From CAZAYB01 sp964489215 (lineage in GTDB: Bacteria > Planctomycetota > Phycisphaerae > Sedimentisphaerales > Anaerohalosphaeraceae), in the NCBI GenBank assembly GCA_964489215.1, contig CAZAYB010000072.1, forward strand, positions 1 through 12,747: DNA of 12,747 bases. The letters are read 5' to 3'. Within the stretch, counting starts at the first letter, position 1. Every line of letters starts with the position of its first letter. Positions 1 to 6,618 of this stretch are shown here, piece after piece. Position numbers and translations under genes: made by a program. Below the pieces are notes generated by a model, which ran no database searches, was not told the origin of the DNA, and saw nothing but the letters and a program-made list of their open reading frames with translations.

Positions 1-750
1 GCAAAAGTATCTGAACAAATGAGACTGGCAGGTATCATTCAAAGAAGAATGATTCCTGACCGTTCACCGTGGATAAAAGGACTTCAGTTAAAAGCTTTCT
101 ACGAACCTTGTTTTCAGATAGGAGGAGACCTCTACGATTTCATACAAATCGACGAACACACACTCGTTGTCGCAATGGCTGACGTAATTGGAAAAGGGAT
201 ACCAGCGGCAATGATGATGAGTATGTTCAGAGGATCGATCAGGGCGTATGCGGACGGAGGATTCAAAAGACACCAGATGACAGAAATCATCAAAAAACTT
301 AACAGAGTCGCTCACAGAGAATGCAGAAATGGTGAATTTATCACTCTGTTCCTGGCGGAAATAAACCTAAAAAAGATGCAAATGAAATACTGCAACTGCG
401 GACACGAACCTGCTCTGCTGATGAGAAATAAAAAAATAGCAGAACTCCAGAAAGGCGGAATGGTCCTGGGAATACTAAAGGAAACTGATTACAAAATCGG
501 AATACTCAAACTAAAAAAAGACGACGCTGTTGTTATATACACCGACGGCCTCATAGATGCGATAAACTTCGAGGGGCAATTCTGGGGCAAGGAAAGAATG
601 GTTCAGGTCCTGCACAGATCACACAACCTCGGGGCTGACGAAATCATCGGAAACCTGCTCGGATACAGAAGAAGATTCGTCGGTCTGGCAAGGCAGATTG
701 ACGATACCAGCATTGTCGCAATTACTATAAACCCGGACCAGGAAAATTAA
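1..750 (+). CDS. SpoIIE/RsbU-type PP2C serine/threonine phosphatase, 5' partial
   Basis: This is the C-terminal catalytic domain of a PPM/PP2C phosphatase of the RsbU/SpoIIE type. Such enzymes usually dephosphorylate anti-anti-sigma (STAS) proteins in partner-switching pathways. The frame is open to the left edge: six codons (AKVSEQ) precede the first ATG at 19, so the gene very likely starts upstream and may carry an N-terminal sensor domain not seen here. Counting from that ATG, the visible motifs are GGDLYDF near residue 36, ADVIGKGIPAA near 53, a CNCGHEPALL block near 125, YTDGLIDA near 173 and a final DDTS near 228. The metal-binding aspartates of the family are therefore all present and the enzyme should be active. 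CNCGH replaces the more usual NAGH. Its TAA stop shares one base with the cmk start (TAATG), so the two are probably co-translated. The substrate is not identifiable from this window. Confidence 0.92.
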   Translation, partial: AKVSEQMRLAGIIQRRMIPDRSPWIKGLQLKAFYEPCFQIGGDLYDFIQIDEHTLVVAMADVIGKGIPAAMMMSMFRGSIRAYADGGFKRHQMTEIIKKLNRVAHRECRNGEFITLFLAEINLKKMQMKYCNCGHEPALLMRNKKIAELQKGGMVLGILKETDYKIGILKLKKDDAVVIYTDGLIDAINFEGQFWGKERMVQVLHRSHNLGADEIIGNLLGYRRRFVGLARQIDDTSIVAITINPDQEN

Positions 751-1430
751 TGGACACTTTCATTGTAACTATCGACGGACCGGCCGGGAGCGGTAAAAGC
801 ACCATGGCAAAATTGCTCGCAAAGAAGCTTGCTTTCACATATCTCGACACCGGCTCAATGTACCGCGCACTAACCTATGCCGCAGTTAACCAGAAAATAA
901 AGCTGACAGACTCCGACCAGCTGTTAAAACTGCTGCAACAGAACGAGTTCTCATTCTCCGCTGACCTGCTGGAGATGAAAGTAAAACTAAACGCTGAAGA
1001 AATAACAGACAAATTAAGAACTCCTGAGCTTACCGAAAAGGTAAAATACATCGCCAACGACCCTAAAGTAAGAAGCCAGCTTGTGGATATACAAAGAGAT
1101 TTCGCAAAAAAACACAAAAAGTTCATAACTGAAGGAAGGGACCAGGGAACAGTAGTATTTCCGGATGCAAACCTGAAATTTTTCCTGACCGCTGACGTAA
1201 AACAAAGAGCTTTGAGACGAAAAAAACAGCTCAGCGAAAACGGAACAAAAATTGAACTGCAGAAACTCATAAATCAGATATCGCAAAGGGACCGCCAGGA
1301 CCAGACAAGAAAAGCCGCTCCATTGAAAAAAGCCAGGGATGCCTATACAATAGATACAACTGAAATGACTATTGACCAGGTCGTAACTAAAATGGCGGAA
1401 ATGATAGAACAAAAAAAGGCAGATAAATGA
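750..1430 (+). CDS. cmk: cytidylate kinase
   Basis: Phosphorylates CMP and dCMP with ATP to CDP and dCDP in the cytoplasm. The 226-residue length is normal for bacterial Cmk. It shows a P-loop (GPAGSGKST, residues 10-18), the CMP-binding YLDTGSMYRA (31-40), GRDQGTVVFPDA (129-140), and the lid/arginine region RDRQDQTRKAAPL (180-192) followed by DAYTIDT. The usual family motif is GRDIGT; Gln instead of Ile is a variant I associate with planctomycetes (from memory). AGGA at 740-743 lies 6 nt before the ATG, inside the end of the phosphatase gene. Its last four bases (ATGA) hold the plsC start, so translation is coupled on both sides. The linkage cmk-plsC-ispH-rpsA is also known from clostridia. 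Confidence 0.97.
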   Translation: MDTFIVTIDGPAGSGKSTMAKLLAKKLAFTYLDTGSMYRALTYAAVNQKIKLTDSDQLLKLLQQNEFSFSADLLEMKVKLNAEEITDKLRTPELTEKVKYIANDPKVRSQLVDIQRDFAKKHKKFITEGRDQGTVVFPDANLKFFLTADVKQRALRRKKQLSENGTKIELQKLINQISQRDRQDQTRKAAPLKKARDAYTIDTTEMTIDQVVTKMAEMIEQKKADK

Positions 1431-2125
1431 AGCAAAAATTCAGACAAAAACTGCATTACTGCTGGTGGAATTTCAACAGACTGCTCGCAGTAACTTTTTT
1501 CTGGACGATAAACAGAGTAAAAGTTTTAGACAAACAAAACGTACCCCAAAAGGGACCTCTGATCATACTCTCAAATCACCAAAGCTTCATTGATCCAATG
1601 CTTTGCCAGGGATACCTGAAAAGACCAATACACTTCGTTGCAAGATCATCCCTCTGGAACAACCCTGTAATGAGCTGGCTGCTCGACAGCTATTATACAA
1701 TACCGATTAAAAGAGAAAGCGCAGATTTGTCCGGACTGAAAAACATCATAAGAAAACTTAAGGAAAACGCCGCGATACTGATGTACCCCGAAGCCACAAG
1801 GACTGAAGACGGAAGAATAAGAAACTTCAAAATGGGCTTTAGCCTCGTCTGCAGAAAGACAAAACCAATGATACTGCCGATGGTAATAGAAGGTGCCGAC
1901 AAAGCCTGGCCGAAAAATAAAAAATTGTTTTCGTGCGGAAAGAAAATTATGGTACGTTACGGCCAGCCCATCTCTTCACAAATACTGACCCAAATGTCAG
2001 ACGAACAATTCGCAGAGCACATCGTCAAAATAATGAGAGACATGCAAAACGATCTGCGTAAAAAGATGGGAAATGAACCCTACGAATACACAGAACAAAA
2101 AAATGAAAATGTAGAGGTCCCCTGA
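1427..2125 (+). CDS. plsC: 1-acyl-sn-glycerol-3-phosphate acyltransferase (PlsC family)
   Basis: Transfers an acyl chain to the sn-2 position of lysophosphatidic acid to give phosphatidic acid, at the cytoplasmic face of the membrane. The 232-residue length is typical. The catalytic block is NHQSFID (residues 50-56), the NHX4D motif with His51 and Asp56. The acyl-acceptor site is EATR (122-125), where most members have EGTR. A hydrophobic stretch at about residues 19-29 plus LIILS before the motif suits membrane association. The start overlaps the cmk stop by ATGA. The C-terminus is charged and ends in VEVP. Closely related acyltransferases acting on other lysolipids cannot be excluded, but the position beside cmk and ispH is the usual one for this housekeeping enzyme. 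Confidence 0.93.
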   Translation: MKQKFRQKLHYCWWNFNRLLAVTFFWTINRVKVLDKQNVPQKGPLIILSNHQSFIDPMLCQGYLKRPIHFVARSSLWNNPVMSWLLDSYYTIPIKRESADLSGLKNIIRKLKENAAILMYPEATRTEDGRIRNFKMGFSLVCRKTKPMILPMVIEGADKAWPKNKKLFSCGKKIMVRYGQPISSQILTQMSDEQFAEHIVKIMRDMQNDLRKKMGNEPYEYTEQKNENVEVP

Positions 2126-2127
2126 AA

Positions 2128-2967
2128 ATGAAAGTTATTGTAGCTGAAAAATACGGTTTCTGCCCCGGCGTAAAAAACGCCATTAAGACCGCAAGAAAAA
2201 CCCTCGAAAATAACCAGAAAATATACAGCCTCGGTTCTATTATCCACAATGACGACGTCGTAAAGGAACTCGCTCAGGCTGGACTGATAACCGTTGACTC
2301 AATTGACCAGATAAAAGAAGGAACCGTTCTGATAAGGAGCCACGGTGCAACAATAGAACAAATTAGCCAAATTAAAAAAAGAGGACTGAAAATCGTCGAC
2401 GCAACCTGCATACTCGTAAAAAGACTCCAGGAAATCGGAAAAAAACTTAAAAAAGAGGGATATCAGGTCGTCATGATTGGCGACAAAAAGCATCCCGAAG
2501 TAAAGGCTGTAGTAGGCTCAATAGAACAGGTTATCGTTGCATCAAAACCAAATGACCTTGATAAGATTAGTACTAACAAGAAGTTAGGTATAATATGCCA
2601 GACCACGCAAAGCCATGACAGATTCGGAAAACTCGTTGGAAAAATCGTCGAAAAAGGATATCCCGAAATCAAAGTCATTAACACACTCTGCAAAGAAGCG
2701 ACAAAAAGGCAGGATTCTGCTGTGGATTTATGCAAAAAGGTGGATATAATGTTCGTTTTGGGCGGATTGCACAGCGCAAACACGAGAAAACTCGCTCAAT
2801 TATGCAAAAAACATAATAAAAAAACTTATCATTTGCAAAACTGGAAAGATCTTGATAAAAGGGTGCTTTTGGGAAAAGATACTGCCGGCGTTACTGCAGG
2901 TGCCTCTACTCCCGACAGGGTAATAGAGGAATTCGTGAAAAATCTGGAAAATTTCAGCCAGAAATAA
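2128..2967 (+). CDS. ispH: 4-hydroxy-3-methylbut-2-enyl diphosphate reductase
   Basis: Last enzyme of the MEP isoprenoid pathway: a [4Fe-4S] reductase that converts HMBPP to IPP and DMAPP. The 279-residue length is standard. All three cluster cysteines are present: Cys12 in FCPGV, Cys94 in DATC and Cys188 in NTLCKEATKRQ. The substrate-binding His40 (IIHND), His72 (SHGA), His122 and Glu124 (KHPEV) are also there, as is the C-terminal TAGASTP block. The usual DATCPLV reads DATCILV. AGAGG at 2113-2117 lies 10 nt before the ATG, and the plsC stop is 2 nt upstream. It ends with tandem stops TAA-TGA. The downstream rpsA lies in the same reading frame, of interest because IspH-S1 fusion proteins occur in clostridia. 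Confidence 0.97.
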   Translation: MKVIVAEKYGFCPGVKNAIKTARKTLENNQKIYSLGSIIHNDDVVKELAQAGLITVDSIDQIKEGTVLIRSHGATIEQISQIKKRGLKIVDATCILVKRLQEIGKKLKKEGYQVVMIGDKKHPEVKAVVGSIEQVIVASKPNDLDKISTNKKLGIICQTTQSHDRFGKLVGKIVEKGYPEIKVINTLCKEATKRQDSAVDLCKKVDIMFVLGGLHSANTRKLAQLCKKHNKKTYHLQNWKDLDKRVLLGKDTAGVTAGASTPDRVIEEFVKNLENFSQK

Positions 2968-3120
2968 TGATGGGTAGCTCTAATAACTGCTTTTGAGCGG
3001 CAAGCTAATTAGCTGACTGCGTTGGTCAGCAATAATTTTATTAACCCTAACAGGTTCGGATCGTGAATGCGGGGCGATGCGAACTCAAAATTGAGACTCC
3101 GCAGATTATTAAGGAAAATT
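2968..3120 (+). promoter_or_regulatory. structured spacer / candidate rpsA leader
   Basis: This 153-nt gap has no gene but several potential hairpins. GCTGAC (3012-3017) pairs perfectly with GTCAGC (3025-3030) around a 7-nt loop and is followed by an A/T-rich run. AGCTAATTAGCT (3003-3014) is a perfect 12-nt palindrome sharing bases with that stem, so the two folds exclude each other. AACC (3043-3046) can pair with GGTT (3053-3056). Nearest the gene, a GCGGGG segment just after 3068 can pair with CTCCGC (about 3097-3102, one G-T pair), enclosing CTCA/TGAG. The ribosome-binding site follows directly. It may be an attenuator or an S1-type autoregulatory leader; no function is shown. I see no convincing promoter. 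Confidence 0.5.
3111..3115 (+). promoter_or_regulatory. rpsA ribosome-binding site that fixes the start
   Basis: AAGGA lies 5 nt before the ATG at 3121. An in-frame ATG at 3067 lacks such a site, and its extra 18 residues are basic and unlike S1 N-termini, so 3121 is preferred. Confidence 0.75.
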
Positions 3121-5004
3121 ATGGTAGATTACAATATTGTTAACAAACTGGGTCTCTCTGAAGAAGAGATTCAAAACCAGGTAAACGAAATGTTCGGCGA
3201 GGAACACAGCCAATTACTCGAAACTCAGCTGGACAAACAGGTACAGGACCTGATCCCGGGGACAATCCTAAGCGGAAAAATCGTATCTCATTTTGGTAAT
3301 GATGTCATCGTAGAACTCGGACTAAAAAGCGAGGGAATAATCGATGCCTCAGAATTTGACGACCCCGATGAAATACAGGAAGGCAAGGAAATTGAAGCAC
3401 TGCTCGAAGACGTAGACGCAGACGGAGGAATCCTGCTTAGCAAAAGAAAAGCTGACAGAATCAGAGGATGGGAAAGAATTATTGAAAACAATAAGGAAGG
3501 CGATGTTGTCAAGGGTACCGCAACAAGAAGGATAAAAGGCGGACTGCTCATAGACATCGGAGTTCCTGTATTCCTTCCGGCATCACAGGTAGACATCAGA
3601 AAACCTGGAGACATATCAAGGTTCATCGGACAGGAACTTGACTGTAAAATACTTAAAATTGATGAAGAAAACAGAAACATCGTTGTTTCAAGAAGAAAAC
3701 TCATCGAAGAAGAAAGAAACATCAGCAAAGAAAAAATACTCGAGGAAATCGAAGAAGGACAGCTGCGTAAAGGTGTCGTCAAAAACATCGCAGACTTCGG
3801 CGTATTCGTTGACCTTGGCGGTTTGGACGGACTTCTCCACATATCTGACCTCAGTTGGGGAAGAGTTTCGCATCCTTCAGAAGTTGTCGAGCTGGACCAG
3901 GAAATCGATGTCGTCGTCATTGGCGTAGACAAAAAGAATGAAAAGATTTCACTCGGCCTGAAACAAAAGGAAAAGAACCCATGGGAAAACATCGCCGAAA
4001 GATATCCCATCGGTGCCCAGGTAAAAGGAACTGTAGTGAACATCATGAACTACGGTGCCTTCATAAGACTCGAAGAAGGAGTCGAAGGACTCGTACACAT
4101 CAGCGAAATGAGCTGGACAAAACGAATCGCTCACCCTGCAGATGTAGTTAGCCTTAACGAGGAAATTGATGTCGTTGTTCTGGAAGTAAACGAGGACAAG
4201 CAGGAAATATCACTCGGAATGAAACAGCTTGAAACAAATCCGTGGTCTGTAGCAGCGAAGAAATACCCACCTGGAACCATCGTAAACGCTACTGTTACAA
4301 GCCTGACAAACTACGGAGCTTTCGTCCAGATCGAACCAGGAATCGACGGCCTCATCCACATCTCGGACCTCAGCTGGACAAAAAAGTACAACCATCCAAA
4401 CGAAACCCTCGAAAAGGGTCAGCAGCTTAAATGCGTTGTGCTTGAAGTCGACGAAGACAAGCACAGAGTATCACTCGGTGTAAAACAAATGACCGAGGAC
4501 CCATGGGTAAAGGCAATACCTGAAACCTACATGCCCGGTCAGATCGTAAAAGGCAAGGTAACAAAAATGACAAACTTCGGCGTCTTCGTAGAGCTTGAAG
4601 AAGACCTCGAAGGACTCCTGCACATCTCAGAGCTGGCTGATGAAAAAGTGGACAAACCGCAGGACGTAGTAAAGGCAGGTGACGAGCTCGAAGTAAAAAT
4701 ACTCAGAGTCGATACTGATTCAAGAAAAATCGGACTTAGCCTTAGAAGGGTCCAATGGGCAGCCGAGGACCAGCAGGAGCAATCCGACCAGCAAACTGAA
4801 GAGCAGACCAGGGAAACAGAAATACAGCGAAGAGGTGGACTCGATGGACCATTAATGCCCGATAACGTTGTCATTAAAGACGAAGAAAATGTTAAAAACG
4901 AGCCAGACAGCGGTCAGGAAAAAGAAAACCAGCAGCAGGAAGAAAAGGAGCAAACAGAAGAAGAATCCAAAGATGAAAATGAAGAAGAGAAAAAGGAAGA
5001 ATAG
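3121..5004 (+). CDS. rpsA: 30S ribosomal protein S1, six S1 domains with acidic tail
   Basis: Binds mRNA on the 30S subunit and promotes translation initiation, especially where Shine-Dalgarno sites are weak. From the ATG at 3121 the protein has 627 residues. Six S1 (OB-fold) repeats are visible at about 46-110, 126-192, 211-281, 297-368, 383-455 and 471-543. Domains 1 and 2 are divergent, as in proteobacterial S1, where they dock on the ribosome through S2. Domains 3 to 6 carry the canonical FGVFV or YGAFV and GLLHIS motifs and end in SLGxKQ or its variants. Residues from about 549 to the end form a low-complexity tail rich in Glu, Gln, Asp and Lys, probably disordered. The frame stays open upstream to 3067, but the RBS supports 3121. 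Expression may be controlled by the structured spacer in front. Confidence 0.96.
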   Translation: MVDYNIVNKLGLSEEEIQNQVNEMFGEEHSQLLETQLDKQVQDLIPGTILSGKIVSHFGNDVIVELGLKSEGIIDASEFDDPDEIQEGKEIEALLEDVDADGGILLSKRKADRIRGWERIIENNKEGDVVKGTATRRIKGGLLIDIGVPVFLPASQVDIRKPGDISRFIGQELDCKILKIDEENRNIVVSRRKLIEEERNISKEKILEEIEEGQLRKGVVKNIADFGVFVDLGGLDGLLHISDLSWGRVSHPSEVVELDQEIDVVVIGVDKKNEKISLGLKQKEKNPWENIAERYPIGAQVKGTVVNIMNYGAFIRLEEGVEGLVHISEMSWTKRIAHPADVVSLNEEIDVVVLEVNEDKQEISLGMKQLETNPWSVAAKKYPPGTIVNATVTSLTNYGAFVQIEPGIDGLIHISDLSWTKKYNHPNETLEKGQQLKCVVLEVDEDKHRVSLGVKQMTEDPWVKAIPETYMPGQIVKGKVTKMTNFGVFVELEEDLEGLLHISELADEKVDKPQDVVKAGDELEVKILRVDTDSRKIGLSLRRVQWAAEDQQEQSDQQTEEQTRETEIQRRGGLDGPLMPDNVVIKDEENVKNEPDSGQEKENQQQEEKEQTEEESKDENEEEKKEE

Positions 5005-5183
5005 ACAGAGAAACGAACCTTAAAAACGAATCTTTGGAAACTTTTTTACAATAATTAAGCGATACTAACCACTAAACCCGCCCGCGCCGCTGGTCGATAT
5101 AATATTTAGCATATCGGTCAAGGCCGCTGGCTCATGGATCAGTTGGTATGCAATGATAACCTTAGCAGCCCGATAATCCTACG
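5005..5183 (+). promoter_or_regulatory. structured spacer / candidate leader of the sigma factor gene
   Basis: This 179-nt gap is AT-rich up to about 5070, then GC-rich and foldable. GGTCGATAT (5092-5100) can pair with ATATCGGTC (5111-5119) over nine positions with two G-T pairs. Shortly after, GGCCGCT (from about 5122) can pair with AGCAGCC (5164-5170) with one mismatch, enclosing a small GGTAT/ATAACC hairpin. CCGCTGG occurs twice, before and after the first stem. TATAAT at 5098-5103 looks like a -10 box but has no -35 at the right distance and lies inside the stem. TTTACA at 5045-5050 lacks a partner. I found no clear terminator for rpsA. The downstream start has no Shine-Dalgarno site. It could be an mRNA leader or a small RNA. 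Confidence 0.45.
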
Positions 5184-6035
5184 TTGAAAAACGAATGGAT
5201 GGGCGGGAGTGGTAATATCGCTTTTGACGCTACACTAAAAGATTATTTACAAAAAATAGATGAAGCTGACCTGCTGACATGGGAGCAGGAAAAGCAGCTC
5301 GCTAAAAATATTATAAATGAAAACGACCCCGAGGCACGTGACACGCTCATAAGAAGCAACTTAAGACTTGTTGTAAACATCGCAAAAAGCTTCGGAACTA
5401 AAGGCCTGACATTTTCCGACCTTATAGAGGAAGGAAATATCGGACTTTTAAGGGCTATCGACTCGTTCGACCCAGCTCACGGTGTAAGGTTCAGCACTTA
5501 CGCTGCATGGTGGATAAAGCAGAGCATAAAAAAATCTATGCTCGAAAATGCTCAGCCGATACATATACCTACATACATGGTCGAGCTGATAAACCATTGG
5601 AGACATACTGCTTCAAGCCTGCAGACAAAGCTCGGAAGAGAGCCTATGCTGGAGGAAATGGCAGAAGAAATGAGTATGTCATTAAAAAAGGCCGCCGCAG
5701 TCAGGGACATCGCTGAAACTGTTGAACCAAACGCACAAAGTGAAGAGCAGGATAATTTTGCTCAGATAAATAACGCAATTACTGACGAAAACATACAGTC
5801 GCCCTGCGATGCTATTTGCAACGAGGAAGAAATAACAAAGGCACTGGAAAATCTTGAGCAAATCGACCAAAGAGAAGCACAGGTTCTAAAGCTGCGATTC
5901 GGACTGGACGGGCAGGAACCCCTTACCTTAAAACAAATTGGAAAAGAGTTAAACCTAACAAGAGAAAGAATAAGGCAAATACAAAGAAGCGCCCTGGAAA
6001 ACCTCCAGGAGCTAATGACAGACCAGGATACGTAA
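5184..6035 (+). CDS. RpoD-like sigma-70 family RNA polymerase sigma factor
   Basis: Directs RNA polymerase to promoters. It has a short region 1.2 (DATLKDYLQKIDEADLLT, about 15-32) and region 2 (about 55-125), with the core-binding segment DLIEEGNIGLLRAIDSFD and the -10 recognition segment FSTYAAWWIKQSI. Region 3 follows (about 126-200), and region 4 (about 215-275) has the helix-turn-helix TLKQIGKELNLTRERIRQIQ. Region 1.1 and the long non-conserved region of primary sigma factors are missing. At 283 residues it therefore resembles a compact group 2 or group 3 factor, although some lineages use short primary factors. The start is uncertain: an in-frame stop at 5163-5165 leaves only TTG 5184 or ATG 5199, and neither has a Shine-Dalgarno site. 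Confidence 0.93.
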   Translation: MKNEWMGGSGNIAFDATLKDYLQKIDEADLLTWEQEKQLAKNIINENDPEARDTLIRSNLRLVVNIAKSFGTKGLTFSDLIEEGNIGLLRAIDSFDPAHGVRFSTYAAWWIKQSIKKSMLENAQPIHIPTYMVELINHWRHTASSLQTKLGREPMLEEMAEEMSMSLKKAAAVRDIAETVEPNAQSEEQDNFAQINNAITDENIQSPCDAICNEEEITKALENLEQIDQREAQVLKLRFGLDGQEPLTLKQIGKELNLTRERIRQIQRSALENLQELMTDQDT

Positions 6036-6040
6036 CCGCC

Positions 6041-6092
6041 GGAGCTGAAAAACTCTCCTGACGGCCAATCCTGCCGTCGAAAAGGAGAGAAA
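6041..6092 (+). promoter_or_regulatory. hairpin that can mask the apt ribosome-binding site
   Basis: CTCTCC (6053-6058) is perfectly complementary to GGAGAG (6084-6089), which is the Shine-Dalgarno sequence of apt. Between them GACGGC (6060-6065) pairs perfectly with GCCGTC (6073-6078) around a 7-nt loop, so both stems stack into one long hairpin covering the RBS. GGAG (6041-6044) just upstream can pair with CTCC (6055-6058) instead, which would free the RBS. Two exclusive folds of this kind suggest translational control of apt. A role as the end of the sigma transcript is less likely because no U-run follows. Confidence 0.6.
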
Positions 6093-6094
6093 AT

Positions 6095-6610
6095 GTGAAT
6101 GACCTGAAAAAATACATCCGTGACATACCCGACTTCCCTAAACCAGGCATACTGTTTAGAGACATTACACCACTGCTTGCTGACGAAAAAGCAATAAACA
6201 AATGCATGGATCAGCTCGCCGAACCTTTCAATAACCAGAACATCGAACTCATTGCCGCAATTGAAGCCAGAGGATTTATCTTCGGATGTGCTCTCGCATG
6301 CAAATTGAACGCAGGCTTTGTTCCCATCAGAAAAAAAGGGAAACTGCCATGGAAAACAAAAGCATACACATACAAACTCGAATACGGACAAGACACTATT
6401 GAAGTACACCAGGACGCCGTAAAACCAAACCAGAAAGTCCTCATCGTCGACGACCTGCTCGCCACTGGCGGAACCATGGAAGCTGCATGCCAACTAATCG
6501 GGCAGTTAAAAGCTAAAATACACTCAACCGCTTTCGTCGTAGAGCTCTCCGATCTAAACGGCAGAGAAAAACTGAAAAACCACAACGTATTCTCCCTCAT
6601 TAAATACTAA
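6095..6610 (+). CDS. apt: adenine phosphoribosyltransferase
   Basis: Salvages adenine: adenine plus PRPP gives AMP and pyrophosphate in the cytoplasm. The 171-residue length matches bacterial APRT. The N-terminal IPDFPKPGILFRDITPLL (11-28), EARGFIFG (57-64), RKKGKLPWKTKAYTYKLEYG (79-98) and the PRPP-binding VLIVDDLLATGGT (115-127) are all diagnostic. The start is GTG at 6095, chosen because the strong AAGGAGAG site at 6082-6089 is well spaced from it; an out-of-frame ATG lies at 6093. That RBS is inside a predicted hairpin. aroB follows after 8 nt, so both are probably on one mRNA. Neither neighbour is a purine gene, so the grouping looks like a housekeeping cluster. Confidence 0.96.
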   Translation: MNDLKKYIRDIPDFPKPGILFRDITPLLADEKAINKCMDQLAEPFNNQNIELIAAIEARGFIFGCALACKLNAGFVPIRKKGKLPWKTKAYTYKLEYGQDTIEVHQDAVKPNQKVLIVDDLLATGGTMEAACQLIGQLKAKIHSTAFVVELSDLNGREKLKNHNVFSLIKY

Positions 6611-6618
6611 ATTAAATC

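Noticed and set aside
3067..3120. Upstream in-frame ATG giving an 18-residue longer S1
   Set aside because: It lacks a good ribosome-binding site, overlaps a predicted stem and encodes a basic stretch unlike S1; AAGGA before 3121 fits better.
3288..4046. 252-codon open frame on the - strand inside rpsA
   Set aside because: Ser/Phe/Pro-rich translation with no recognisable motif; it mirrors the codon bias of the six-domain S1 gene on the other strand.
5098..5103. TATAAT as -10 box for the sigma gene
   Set aside because: No -35-like hexamer at 16-18 nt, and it lies inside the predicted stem.
5131..5160. tRNA-like D-arm text (AGTTGGTA) in the sigma leader
   Set aside because: No T-arm, anticodon arm or acceptor stem can be built around it.
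5762..6493. 243-codon open frame on the - strand across the sigma-apt junction
   Set aside because: Covers two clear genes and their gap; Cys/Phe-rich with no family motif.
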